NCBI GenBank assembly: GCA_021793515.1
Contig: JAJYSP010000002.1
Span: forward strand, 113,624-177,623
Length of the DNA stretch: 64,000 nt
Reading direction: 5' to 3'
From: Actinomycetes bacterium
Lineage (GTDB): Bacteria; Actinomycetota; Acidimicrobiia; Acidimicrobiales; RAAP-2
The notes under the pieces were generated by a model. The model saw only the letters and a program-made list of their open reading frames with translations. It had not been told where the DNA came from and made no database searches. Below are positions 31,701 through 41,093 of the stretch, in pieces. Positions within the stretch are counted from its first letter, which is position 1; every line of letters begins with the position of its first letter. The translations under genes were made by a program, and so were the position numbers.

Positions 31701-33315
31701 GCCTTCGATCGACATCGACAATGCGAACCTCGCCCGTCGGCATCTGTACGCAACGGCCCTGTCGCGTTTCTTGAGCGAGACGTTTCCGGATCAGCCCGGC
31801 GGATTGAAATCAGGAGACTTCTTCGAAGCCGACGGCGGCCGTACAGACGAGCCATCGCCCGCCGAGCGATTCGCCAAGTGGGTCGCCGGACCCGGGCTTG
31901 TGTCGGTCCCCGCCGCCGACATCGGGTTCACTGTTTCGGTCAATCTAGAGCTCGGGATTCCAACGCCGGGTACATGGACCGGCGTCCTGACCTCAACTGA
32001 CGCTGATCACCCGGGACCTTTGACTGTCGCCCGTGAGGCGTTCGTGGACGACATCAAAATTGTTCGTGATCGTCGAGAGCAGGTATCAGCACGAATCGAT
32101 GACCCCGAGACCGACCCGAGTAGTCGGGGGAAACTGAACAGCTTTCGGACTGTACTGTTCCGCACGGAAGACACGCTTCGTGCCAAGGACGCAATCGGCG
32201 AATTGGCCAACAACGGCGTCCTGCCCAAGTATGGATTCCCGGTTGATGTCGTTGGCCTGCACCCCGTGACCGCCGACCGGGCCACCGTTACGGGGCTCGA
32301 CAAGCTGAACCTGACTCGCGACCTTCGAATCGCGCTGAGGGAGTACGCCCCTGGTAACGAGGTGATGGCCGCCGGCAACATCGTCAAGTCAGTCGGGTTA
32401 AAGACACTTTCGGGCTACAACCTCCTGCTGTCCGAATTCGTGACGTGCGACGAGTGCGACTGGTTCACTCATACGTTGATTGCCGACGTGGGCAGTGAGG
32501 TTGATCTTCCAACCGTCTGTGGTTCGTGTGGCGGACCCGTGGAGAAGCGGCGCTTCATCGAGCCCCGGTACGGATTCATTGGTGAAGTCCAGAAGGACGT
32601 CGGTGGCTCACGTCGGCCCATCAGTCGATTGGGCACCAAGACCTACCTGTCGTACGAGGCCGAGAGCGCCGCCGGCGACGAGATCGAGTGGACGGAGCTG
32701 TCATCCACGCTCAGTTATCGCGGCGGGCGAATCGCGAAGAGGCTGACACTCACCACGATGCCGCAGATGACGTGTCTGTACTGCGGCTACGTCGAGCTCG
32801 GCGCGAAGAAGAAGGCGCAGCAACAAGGTCATCGCAACTACCGCAGTGCGGACCCCGATGCCCTCTGTACCAAGACCCTGTACACGTTGAAGTTGGGTCA
32901 CCCGCACCGCACCGAACTACTGGAGATACGTCTGTCGTCAGCGACCCCCGCCTGCGTCTGTGGTGACCCGGTGTGTGCCGGTGCGTGGCGATCCCTCGCG
33001 GCTTCACTCGCTGTGGGAGCGGCGCGATTACTCAAGGTGAGCACGCTCGACATCGACGCCGACATCACCGGTGGTCGCGAGCCACGTGTCGTCATCTTCG
33101 ACACGGCCGCCGGCGGCGCCGGGTACACGAAAACCATCAGCGAGAAGATTCCCGAACTCCTACGAAGCGCGCTGGGGGTCGTGCAGAACTGCGGCTGTAC
33201 GCCAGACGGTTCGTGTTACCAGTGTCTTCGTAATTACCAGAATCAGACGCACCACGAGCATCTATCTCGCGCGACCGCTCAGTTGCTGCTGGGTCAAGCG
33301 CTCGCCTCGTTCTGA
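28744..33315 (+). CDS. 1523-aa DEAD/DEAH-type helicase with multiple Cys clusters and DUF1998-like C-terminus
   Basis: GTGSGKTEAFLLPI, WIVLDEVHSYDGARGTE, FAASATLG, FEMGVDVG, YIQRAGRAGRR; C-terminal TAAGGAGYTKTI...CGCTPDGSCYQCLRNYQNQTHHEHLSR. Confidence 0.92.
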   Translation: MSEFNPVRAADAVTAAYSNFLGSSFSPRRNEVATAYAAALRNANATQATSSLLLEPRRTYTQGARINDLVTEGTLASPFRDLVNAGEVHPSLYDHQERAVRTAINDVRNVVIATGTGSGKTEAFLLPIVNGLLKEHDAGRLTTNVRAILLYPMNALANDQMKRIREMFRHLPPEITFGRYIGATEHRQADAEKDWLERNGRNTVRPANELISRDVMDETPPHLLLTNYAMLERLLLLPKSSRLFSEELQWIVLDEVHSYDGARGTEMAFLLRRLRQRTVGVRGRLQCFAASATLGDGPASAPAVAKYATELFDEPFDAAGVITPTHVPMVIDPGSSTLQTAALTQLGQNLALNLDDPAWAGLREQLRQDPASLPVRYHQIVRSPAGAFVCLSPSHPDGIDKPRITLQPGRSCVECRKIGVESRLMELAACRSCGAEYLRGRERGGRLELVGPYDESPTLLLLGMTRTPLDPPGIASWSPGEDSAERDDSYGEAEVEHSPKSVCTQCLKVSGPTAICECGSSSLVDVFVRKVSNGSTNGHCLHCGYAGTGFGPIARAVPGVDSLSAVLASSLYASIPPAPGSSAPGGERKLLAFSDSRQDAAYFAPFLQVENGKYLRRSVIYEALTGLADDRAYSAPYESEVVSAQLAPLLDDLGLARGNPSIQMARTWLRAELIPRDTRQSLEGVGLLRCSLNGASLSTSAQVLSSYGVEKPELVVRMLLDTMRLDGAVGTQGAVNAKDPVFAPILAEHQYVLNGKTPPNLPVHRWVGSDRDTKNRRTRIVRKALDRAGSSVHAVDVLEEIWTALLDAGVLLGRDSRFNVPLDSWYFDLPRNGRYFCGTCRRWTWLGGSICPTPSCGGTPVETEQALDYWGSLYSTRDRIQPLRVEEHTAQWTSDEAQRIQEEFVKGHVNVLSCSTTFEMGVDVGAVQAVLCRNVPPTPANYIQRAGRAGRREGDASLVVTLARTRSHDAYYSSQPERLVSGVVPVPSIDIDNANLARRHLYATALSRFLSETFPDQPGGLKSGDFFEADGGRTDEPSPAERFAKWVAGPGLVSVPAADIGFTVSVNLELGIPTPGTWTGVLTSTDADHPGPLTVAREAFVDDIKIVRDRREQVSARIDDPETDPSSRGKLNSFRTVLFRTEDTLRAKDAIGELANNGVLPKYGFPVDVVGLHPVTADRATVTGLDKLNLTRDLRIALREYAPGNEVMAAGNIVKSVGLKTLSGYNLLLSEFVTCDECDWFTHTLIADVGSEVDLPTVCGSCGGPVEKRRFIEPRYGFIGEVQKDVGGSRRPISRLGTKTYLSYEAESAAGDEIEWTELSSTLSYRGGRIAKRLTLTTMPQMTCLYCGYVELGAKKKAQQQGHRNYRSADPDALCTKTLYTLKLGHPHRTELLEIRLSSATPACVCGDPVCAGAWRSLAASLAVGAARLLKVSTLDIDADITGGREPRVVIFDTAAGGAGYTKTISEKIPELLRSALGVVQNCGCTPDGSCYQCLRNYQNQTHHEHLSRATAQLLLGQALASF

Positions 33316-33544
33316 CGCGCCGCCAGATCCAGTAGCCAGGGAGTGGTTCAATCTCATCAATGTCGGTAGTTGGCATTCAGCCACTTGAGAGCATGCAATC
33401 TCTTAGCGACGTTCAGAAACATGGCGCGGGAATCGAAGCTTAGAGTTGGAATTCTGCTGCCCGATGTGGTCATTCGGTTATCCGACTGAGTAGGGCAGAC
33501 TGGTCAGGGCGGAATCGATTGCGCCCTCGGACAAACCAGGAACG

Positions 33545-35092
33545 GTGACAGGGGTGAGCGAGATGGGGAGTTCAATCGGGGACGCGGAGGCGCCGCTCAG
33601 TGCCGCCCCGATTTCTCTAAGCGATCTCGAGTCGTATCTAGGGCGCGCCTCCGATCTCCTTCGTGGCGCCATTGACCAGGCCGACTTCAAGGCCTACATA
33701 TTCCCCCTCATGTTCTTTAAACGCATCAGTGACGTCTATCTCGAGGAGTATCAGCAAGCCCTCGCCGAATCTGACGGCGACCACGAATTCGCGAAATTCA
33801 CCGAGAATCACCGATTCCAGATCCCCGACGGATGCCTTTGGGACGATGTCCGCCGCCGGACCGAGAACGTAGGTCAGGCTCTCGTATCCGCCATGCGTGG
33901 CATCGAGCGAGCCAATCCCGACACCCTCTTCGGCATCTTCGGCGGGGCATCGTGGACGAACAAGACTAAGTTGCCCGATCGGACCCTCGTCGACCTCATC
34001 GAACACTTCTCTTCGAAGTCCCTGACCAACTCAAACGTGGCGCCGGATGTCTTCGGTCAGGCCTACGAGTACCTCATCAAACGTTTCGCTGATCAGTCAA
34101 ACAAGAAGGCAGGCGAGTACTACACGCCTCGTTCTGTCGTACGTCTTCTGGTGAACATTCTCGATCCTCGAGAGGGCGAAACGGTTTACGACCCCGCCTG
34201 CGGGACGGGCGGCATGCTTATCGAAGTGATCGAACACGTGAAGGCGGCTGGTGGCAAACCTCAACTGCTCTGGGGCAAACTCTTCGGCCAGGAGAAAGTT
34301 CTGACCACCTCATCCATCGCCCGGATGAACCTCCTCATCCACGGCGTCGTTGACTTCAAGATCGTCAAAGACGATACCCTGCGATCACCCGCCTTCACTC
34401 ACAACGACCGCCTAGCCCGCTTCGACTGCGTCATCGCCAATCCCCCCTTCTCCCTCGAGTCGTGGGGCGAGGACCAGTGGCCGGCCGACAAGTGGGGTCG
34501 TAGCCAATTCGGTGGAACCCCACCAAGGAAGTACGGTGACTGGGCTTGGGTCCAACACATGGTTGCATCGATGACGCCACTGAACGGCCGCATCGCCGTC
34601 GTGGTGCCCCAAGGAGCCCTCTTTCGCAAGGCGAAGGAGGAGCCCGTGCGCCAGGCGATGATCGACGCCGACCTCATTGAAGCAGTCATCGGCCTCGCGC
34701 CCAACCTCTTCTACGGCACCGGTCTCGCGGCCGCAGTGATGATCCTGCGCACCCGCAAGCCAGAGGAGCACGCCGGTAAGGTGCTCTTCATCAACGCGGA
34801 ATCGCTGTATCAGCGTGGCCGCAATCAGAACTCCCTCGAGGCTGACCAGGCCGCCCGGATTCTTGACCTCTATCGAAACTTCGCCGACGTACCCGGTTTA
34901 AGTCACGTCGCAACAAAGGAAGATATCAAGACCAACGATTTCAGCCTCAATGTCCCCCTCTACGTTGCACCAGTTGCGAATGGCCCGGCCGTGACCTTGG
35001 AAGAGAGCCTCCAGCGCCTCCGTGTCGCGTACGACCAGGTCCGGTCCTCTCGTGCGGATCTCGAGGCCCAACTCACCAAGTGGGGACTCTGA
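33545..35092 (+). CDS. hsdM: Type I restriction-modification methyltransferase subunit (HsdM), copy 1
   Basis: DPACGTGGML SAM motif and NPPF catalytic motif; HsdM N-terminal domain. Confidence 0.94.
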   Translation: MTGVSEMGSSIGDAEAPLSAAPISLSDLESYLGRASDLLRGAIDQADFKAYIFPLMFFKRISDVYLEEYQQALAESDGDHEFAKFTENHRFQIPDGCLWDDVRRRTENVGQALVSAMRGIERANPDTLFGIFGGASWTNKTKLPDRTLVDLIEHFSSKSLTNSNVAPDVFGQAYEYLIKRFADQSNKKAGEYYTPRSVVRLLVNILDPREGETVYDPACGTGGMLIEVIEHVKAAGGKPQLLWGKLFGQEKVLTTSSIARMNLLIHGVVDFKIVKDDTLRSPAFTHNDRLARFDCVIANPPFSLESWGEDQWPADKWGRSQFGGTPPRKYGDWAWVQHMVASMTPLNGRIAVVVPQGALFRKAKEEPVRQAMIDADLIEAVIGLAPNLFYGTGLAAAVMILRTRKPEEHAGKVLFINAESLYQRGRNQNSLEADQAARILDLYRNFADVPGLSHVATKEDIKTNDFSLNVPLYVAPVANGPAVTLEESLQRLRVAYDQVRSSRADLEAQLTKWGL

Positions 35093-36582
35093 TGCCCGAA
35101 GGCCGCATCACACAGAGCGAGCTCGAGAGTTATCTGTGGGGAGCCGCCGTCATTCTTCGTGGTCTCATCGACGCCGGGGACTACAAGGGCTACATCTTCC
35201 CGATCGTGTTCTTGAAACGCGTGAGTGACGTCTGGGATGAGGAGCACGTCACTGCCCTCGCCGCCTACGACGATGAGGAACTGGCCGACCTACCTGAGAA
35301 CCACCGCTTCACGATTCCCCCGGGCTGTCACTGGGAGGACGTCCGCTCGACGGCGACCAACGTGGGGGCTCGCCTGCGCTCGGCCATGATCCAGATTGAA
35401 TCCGCTAACCCCGCCTCGCTGGAGGGCGTCTTCGGTGACGCCGAGTGGACCAACAAGGATCTTCTCCCTGACGCGACCCTGACGGCACTGGTCGAACATT
35501 TCTCCACACGAACCCTTTCCATCGCGAACCTGCCCGAGGACGAGCTAGGGAACGGCTACGAGTACCTCATCAAGCGCTTCGCCGACGACTCCGGACACAC
35601 GGCTCAGGAGTTCTATACCAACCGCACGCTCGTTCACCTCATGGCCGAGATGCTGAAACCCCAACCTGGCGAGAGTATCTACGATCCCACCTGCGGCACG
35701 GGAGGCATGCTCATCTCCTGTGCCGCCGAGGTGAAGAACCGGGGGCAAGAACACCGGGCTCTGCATCTCTACGGCCAGGAACGCAACTTCACCACCGCCT
35801 CGATTGCGAAGATGAACCTCTTTCTCCACGGCATCGAGGACGGTCAGATCGCCCAGGACGACACGCTGGTCAATCCGCGATTCCTAGATGACGCCGGGAG
35901 ACTCCGTCGCTTCGACCTCGTCCTGGCCAACCCTCCATACTCCATCAGCAACTGGGACCGCGTGGCTTTCACTGCGGATCGCTTCGGGCGAAACGTCTGG
36001 GGCGTCCCACCGCAGGGGCGTGCGGACTACGCCTTCTTCCAGCACATCGCGTGCTCGATGGATGAAAAGACCGGTCGTGCAGCCATCCTGTTCCCACACG
36101 GCGTTCTCTTTCGACAGGAGGAATCGGAGTTGCGCGAGAACCTCGTAAAATCTGGTCTCCTCGAAGCGGTGATTGGTCTCGGACCAGGTCTCTTCTACAA
36201 CTCGCCGATGGAGGCCGTCGTCGTGGTGCTTCGCTCCAAACGTCCTCCCGAGCAGTGCGACTCAGTCCTCTTCATTAACGCTGTCAATCAAGTGGCTCGC
36301 GAAAGGGCGCAGTCCTTCCTCTATCCCGAGCACCGCGCCACCATCCTCGGTGCGTACGAGGCCTTCAAGGGCAAACCGGGCCTCGCCGCGGTCGCCACCA
36401 CCGACGACATCGCGAGCAACGCGTACTCCCTCGCCATCCCTCTCTACGTCGCCGCGGTCGAGAGTCCTGCCACGACTCGGACAATCGAGTCCCTCGTCAG
36501 TCAGTGGCGAGTTGCAGCCGCTGCTGCCGACGCTGCCGTGATCACCGTCCTTGGAACCTTCGATACGGAGCGCAACCAATGA
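35092..36582 (+). CDS. hsdM: Type I restriction-modification methyltransferase subunit (HsdM), copy 2
   Basis: DPTCGTGGML and NPPY motifs; ATG overlaps the previous TGA (TGATG). Confidence 0.94.
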   Translation: MPEGRITQSELESYLWGAAVILRGLIDAGDYKGYIFPIVFLKRVSDVWDEEHVTALAAYDDEELADLPENHRFTIPPGCHWEDVRSTATNVGARLRSAMIQIESANPASLEGVFGDAEWTNKDLLPDATLTALVEHFSTRTLSIANLPEDELGNGYEYLIKRFADDSGHTAQEFYTNRTLVHLMAEMLKPQPGESIYDPTCGTGGMLISCAAEVKNRGQEHRALHLYGQERNFTTASIAKMNLFLHGIEDGQIAQDDTLVNPRFLDDAGRLRRFDLVLANPPYSISNWDRVAFTADRFGRNVWGVPPQGRADYAFFQHIACSMDEKTGRAAILFPHGVLFRQEESELRENLVKSGLLEAVIGLGPGLFYNSPMEAVVVVLRSKRPPEQCDSVLFINAVNQVARERAQSFLYPEHRATILGAYEAFKGKPGLAAVATTDDIASNAYSLAIPLYVAAVESPATTRTIESLVSQWRVAAAAADAAVITVLGTFDTERNQ

Positions 36583-37691
36583 CTTTCTCCATTGACAAGA
36601 GCAATTGGCGCAAGGTCCGCTTCGGAGATTTCGCACAGAGCGTCACGGATCGTGTCGATGATCCGTCAGACGCAGGTGTCGATCGATATGTTGGACTCGA
36701 GCACCTCGACCCAGGCAGTTTGTCGATCACACGCTGGGGCCACCCAAGCGACGTCGAGGCTCAGAAGCTCCGCTTCGCGCCGGGGGACGTCATCTTTGGT
36801 AGACGGAGGGCATATCAACGCAAGGTGGCTCAGGCAGACTTCGAAGGAATCTGTTCCGCTCACGCACTAGTCCTGCGCGCGAAGCCAGAATTCGTCTTGC
36901 ACAAGTTTCTCCCCGTCTTCTTGAGTAGTGATTACTTTCTCGATCGAGCGATCAAGATCTCCGTAGGTTCACTCTCACCCACTGTCAACTGGAGGGACCT
37001 CGCTCCACAGGAATTCCTCCTCCCGCCTCTCTCCGAGCAACAGCGAATTGCGGACTTACTTTGGGGGCTGCATGACCACGGGCAGGCATTAACTAAATTG
37101 AGGGCGCAGACCGAGTTAGTGAGGAGAGAATCCATTCGCACCTTGTGTCGACCAACTGGGGCACCTTCCGTCTCAATTGCAGATGTCGCCGATGTACTTG
37201 ATAATCGTCGCGTGCCCGTATCCGAAGCCGAACGTGCGAAGAGAATTGGCAGTGTCCCCTACTACGGGGCAACTGGTCAAGTCGGCTGGATCGATGAGTC
37301 TATTTTCAATGAGCGGCTTGTTTTAATTGGGGAAGACGGGGCGCCGTTTAACGAATGGCGAGAAAGGCCAATCGCTTATGAAATAGACGGACCGTCGTGG
37401 GTGAATAACCACGCTCATGTACTTCGTGCGCGATCTGTATCGCACCAGTGGCTCCTATATTCGCTGATGCACTTTGAGATAGTGCCTTTCGTAACTGGAA
37501 CCACGCGGGGAAAGCTGAATCTGTCCAGCCTCAGGAGGATTCCGATCCTTTTGCCCGAAGATATGGAGCACCGAGCGGCAAAAATAGCCGCGGTGACTTC
37601 ACGTATCTCGAAAATTGATGACGAACTCGGTTCGGTGAGGGATCTTCTCAGTCGGGCTCTCGATTTTCTCATTGGTGAGGACACGATATGA
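36579..37691 (+). CDS. hsdS: Type I restriction-modification specificity subunit
   Basis: Two TRD-like halves, first ending PPLSEQQRIADLL; ATGA overlap with hsdM2. Confidence 0.9.
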   Translation: MTFSIDKSNWRKVRFGDFAQSVTDRVDDPSDAGVDRYVGLEHLDPGSLSITRWGHPSDVEAQKLRFAPGDVIFGRRRAYQRKVAQADFEGICSAHALVLRAKPEFVLHKFLPVFLSSDYFLDRAIKISVGSLSPTVNWRDLAPQEFLLPPLSEQQRIADLLWGLHDHGQALTKLRAQTELVRRESIRTLCRPTGAPSVSIADVADVLDNRRVPVSEAERAKRIGSVPYYGATGQVGWIDESIFNERLVLIGEDGAPFNEWRERPIAYEIDGPSWVNNHAHVLRARSVSHQWLLYSLMHFEIVPFVTGTTRGKLNLSSLRRIPILLPEDMEHRAAKIAAVTSRISKIDDELGSVRDLLSRALDFLIGEDTI

Positions 37692-40588
37692 ACTTCAACG
37701 AAGCCAACTCCGTTCGAGACCTTGTTAGGGACCGAGCCGCCGCCGGTTCGTGGGATTTCATTGCTGGCAGCGCGCTTCAGCGCGAATACTCTGACGTCTT
37801 CATCGAGTCTGACCTTCGTGACGCGCTAGTTCGGCTAAATCCGGCTATCGCGGCTGACCCCTCTCGTGCAGACGACGTCATTTACCGACTCCGTAGCTTG
37901 GTCCTGTCCGCCAGGGCCGGAGCGCTGGCCACGTCAAACGAGGAGTTCGTAGCGTGGCTCACCGGAGACCGCTCGATGCCCTTCGGACCTGACGGTGAGC
38001 ACGTCACGATCTACTTGCTCGACTTCGATGACCCGTCGAGCGATCGGCGGGTCGTGTCTACCGAAGTCACCCACACCCGAGGTCGCGTCGAGCGCCGCTT
38101 CGACCTCGTCTTCTGGGTCAACGGAATGCCCCTCGTGGTGGGAGAAGCGAAGTCGCCGGTGAGGCCGGCCTACTCGTGGGTCGACGCAGCCGCTCAGATT
38201 CACGACGACTATGAGATGAACGTGCCCGCGTTCTTCGTGCCTAACGTCTTGACCTTCGCAACCGAAGGTAAGGAGTTCCACTACGCATCCGTCGGGACGC
38301 CCGTCGACAAATGGGGTCCGTGGCGCGAAGATCGACCAGGCTTCCACCCGCTAGGAATGGAAGCCGTGACGTCCGCTGTGGGGGCCCTCCTAACCCCCGC
38401 CGCGATCCAGGACTTCGCTCGTTACTTCTCGGTTTTCGCGACCGACAGCAGCCACCGCAAGATCAAAGTTGTGGCGCGCTACCAGCAGTTCCAGACCGGC
38501 AACGCCATCGTTGAGCGTGTTCGTGACGGTCAGGTCAAGAAGGGCCTGGTCTGGCACTTCCAGGGATCCGGCAAATCGCTCCTCATGGTATTCGCCGCGA
38601 AGAAATTGCGCGGCGACCCGAGTCTTGGTGCGCCGACCGTCATCATTGTCGTCGACCGACTGGATCTTGACACCCAGATCACCGACACCTTCACGCTTCA
38701 CGACATCCCGAATGTCGTTTCCACGGACAGTCGCGGTGAACTTCAAGAACTCCTACTAACTGGGACTCGCAAGATCATCATCACGACGGTCCACAAGTTC
38801 GGTGAGGCCCCCGGGGTGCTCAATGCGCGGTCCAACATCATCGCGATGGTCGACGAGGCCCACCGCTCCCAGGAGGGTGACTTCGGACGTGCAATGCGCG
38901 AAGCACTGCCGAACGCCTTCCTCTTCGGACTCACGGGAACACCCATCAATCGGAGCGACCGCAACACCTTTACCGCCTTCGGTGCACCCGCCGACCCGGG
39001 CGGCTACATGTCGAAGTACACCTTCACGGACTCGATTCGAGACGGCGCGACTCTTCCGCTGCACTTCGAGCCACGACTCGTCGACGTGCACATCAACCGT
39101 ACGGCGATCGATACGGCGTTCGCCGCGCTAACCGAGGAACTCACTGACAAGGAGCGCAGCGCCCTCTCGAAACAAGCGGCCAGTGTCGCTCACTTGCTCA
39201 AAGCCCGTGACCGAATCGCTACTGTCGCTCGCGACGTCGCCGAGCACTTCACTGAGCGTGTCGCCCCTGAGGGCCTTAAAGCCCAGGTAGTCGTCTACGA
39301 CAAGGAGGCTTGCGTCTTGATGAAGACCGAGCTCGACCGGATCTTAGGTGCAGAGGCGGCAACCATTGTCATGTCAATGAACGCCCGTGACCCTCAGCAG
39401 TGGCGTGACGCCTGGGGCCGCGACCGGGACGAGGAAAAGAAGATTCTCGATCGCTTTCGCGATCCCGCTGACCCTCTGCAGATACTCGTCGTGACCGCGA
39501 AACTCCTAACGGGCTTCGACGCCCCAATCCTGGGTGTCCAGTACCTAGACAAGCCCCTGCGTGACCACACTCTGCTCCAGGCCATCTGTCGCACGAATCG
39601 CCCCTATCACGGCAAGAGCCATGGACTCATCGTCGACTACATCGGAATCTTCGACGACGTGGCCCAGTCTCTCCTCTTCGACGATCCCACGATGATCTCG
39701 GTCATCACAAACCTTGAGGCCCTTAAGCAGCAGCTTCCAACGGCTCTCACGACCGCGCTCGCCTTCTTCACGGGGGTCGATCGTTCGGTAGCAGGCTGGG
39801 AAGGTCTCCAGGCCGCCCAGGATCGCCTGCCCGACGACGAGGCCCGCGACGCCTTCGCACGGGCATACTCCAAACTCTCGCAGCTTTGGGAAGCCATTAG
39901 CCCAGATCCAATGCTCTCCCCCCTCCGAACCGACTACCGGTGGCTGACCGATGTCTATGAGTCTGTGCGACCAGCGGACCACACAGGCAAACTCGTCTGG
40001 CACGCTCTTGGTGCGAAGACCCTCGAGTTGATCAACGAGAACGTAACCGTTGACGTTCCCCGCAATGACCTCGCGACCGTTGTGATCGACGCTGAATTGC
40101 TAGAGGAGTTAGCTGTGGGCAAGGCCGATCCGGAAGTGGCAATGCGGGTGATCTCAGGACGCATCGCGCGACATGGCAACGACCCCAAGTTCGTGGCACT
40201 CGGTGAGCGTCTGGAGAAGTTGAAGGAGCGCTACGACCAAGGGCAGCAGGCCAGCCTCGATTTCCTACGAGAGCTGCTCGAAATCGCCCGTGACACGGTC
40301 GCCGCCGAGAAGGACGCCGACGAGGTTCCTCGTGAGGAGCGCGGCAAGGCTGCGCTCACCGAACTCTTCGACTCCGTCAAGAGCGAGAACACACCAGTAA
40401 TGGTCGAGCGCGTCGTCAACGACATCGACGAGGTCGTGCGGGCGGTGCGATTCGAGGGCTGGCAGGAGACCGCCCAAGGCGACCGTGAAGTTCAGCAGGC
40501 TCTGCGCAAGACCCTCTACGTCCGCTACCAACTACGCGATCCCGTGCTCTTCGAGCGAGCTCACGAATACGTGCGTCAGTACTACTAG
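37688..40588 (+). CDS. hsdR: Type I restriction endonuclease subunit R
   Basis: VNGMPLVVGEAKSP nuclease region, HFQGSGKSLLM, MVDEAHRSQEG, GLTGTPI; ATGA overlap with hsdS. Confidence 0.95.
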   Translation: MNFNEANSVRDLVRDRAAAGSWDFIAGSALQREYSDVFIESDLRDALVRLNPAIAADPSRADDVIYRLRSLVLSARAGALATSNEEFVAWLTGDRSMPFGPDGEHVTIYLLDFDDPSSDRRVVSTEVTHTRGRVERRFDLVFWVNGMPLVVGEAKSPVRPAYSWVDAAAQIHDDYEMNVPAFFVPNVLTFATEGKEFHYASVGTPVDKWGPWREDRPGFHPLGMEAVTSAVGALLTPAAIQDFARYFSVFATDSSHRKIKVVARYQQFQTGNAIVERVRDGQVKKGLVWHFQGSGKSLLMVFAAKKLRGDPSLGAPTVIIVVDRLDLDTQITDTFTLHDIPNVVSTDSRGELQELLLTGTRKIIITTVHKFGEAPGVLNARSNIIAMVDEAHRSQEGDFGRAMREALPNAFLFGLTGTPINRSDRNTFTAFGAPADPGGYMSKYTFTDSIRDGATLPLHFEPRLVDVHINRTAIDTAFAALTEELTDKERSALSKQAASVAHLLKARDRIATVARDVAEHFTERVAPEGLKAQVVVYDKEACVLMKTELDRILGAEAATIVMSMNARDPQQWRDAWGRDRDEEKKILDRFRDPADPLQILVVTAKLLTGFDAPILGVQYLDKPLRDHTLLQAICRTNRPYHGKSHGLIVDYIGIFDDVAQSLLFDDPTMISVITNLEALKQQLPTALTTALAFFTGVDRSVAGWEGLQAAQDRLPDDEARDAFARAYSKLSQLWEAISPDPMLSPLRTDYRWLTDVYESVRPADHTGKLVWHALGAKTLELINENVTVDVPRNDLATVVIDAELLEELAVGKADPEVAMRVISGRIARHGNDPKFVALGERLEKLKERYDQGQQASLDFLRELLEIARDTVAAEKDADEVPREERGKAALTELFDSVKSENTPVMVERVVNDIDEVVRAVRFEGWQETAQGDREVQQALRKTLYVRYQLRDPVLFERAHEYVRQYY

Positions 40589-40643
40589 AGACGATTTCTG
40601 AAGAATCCCTGACCGGGACCCGTCGAGGTTCCATGATGGACAT

Positions 40644-41066
40644 GTGAACGATGCCCTGTTCGGCGCACTCGTCGGCGGTGGAGCCACCTGTCTAGCCGCG
40701 TGGATCACCATTCGGGAACAAGGGCGACATGTCACCGAAGAGCTAACCCAAGGACGCTTCACCGACGCGTACGTCACATTGCAGATCTACGTCAGTTCCT
40801 GGGCCGACCACGCCACATGGAACCTGAATCTCGTCAAATTGATAGGTGAAACCGAACCGGTACTACCCCAGGTCAGTGACGTGCAGGGAGCACAAGTATC
40901 GCTATTCGCATCAGATGAAGTTGCGTTTGAGATGGACGAATTCTCTAAGTCGGTAATGAATTACCGAATGGCGGTTGGCCGCCTACAAGAGGTGCGCCGC
41001 GCCTCGTCCATGACCCCTAACCGTCAGCCCCGGGTGAGACACCCGCTGAGAATTTCCATTTCATAA
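40644..41066 (+). CDS. Small putative membrane-anchored protein, possibly 3'-truncated
   Basis: N-terminal hydrophobic helix MNDALFGALVGGGATCLAAWITIREQ, then soluble helical domain; IS remnant starts right after. Confidence 0.45.
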   Translation: MNDALFGALVGGGATCLAAWITIREQGRHVTEELTQGRFTDAYVTLQIYVSSWADHATWNLNLVKLIGETEPVLPQVSDVQGAQVSLFASDEVAFEMDEFSKSVMNYRMAVGRLQEVRRASSMTPNRQPRVRHPLRISIS

Positions 41067-41093
41067 GGGCGAGACAAGTGATTCCAACGACCA

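Noticed and set aside
33545-36582. The two hsdM ORFs as one frame-split gene
   Set aside because: Each ORF contains the full N-terminal domain, SAM motif and catalytic NPP motif.
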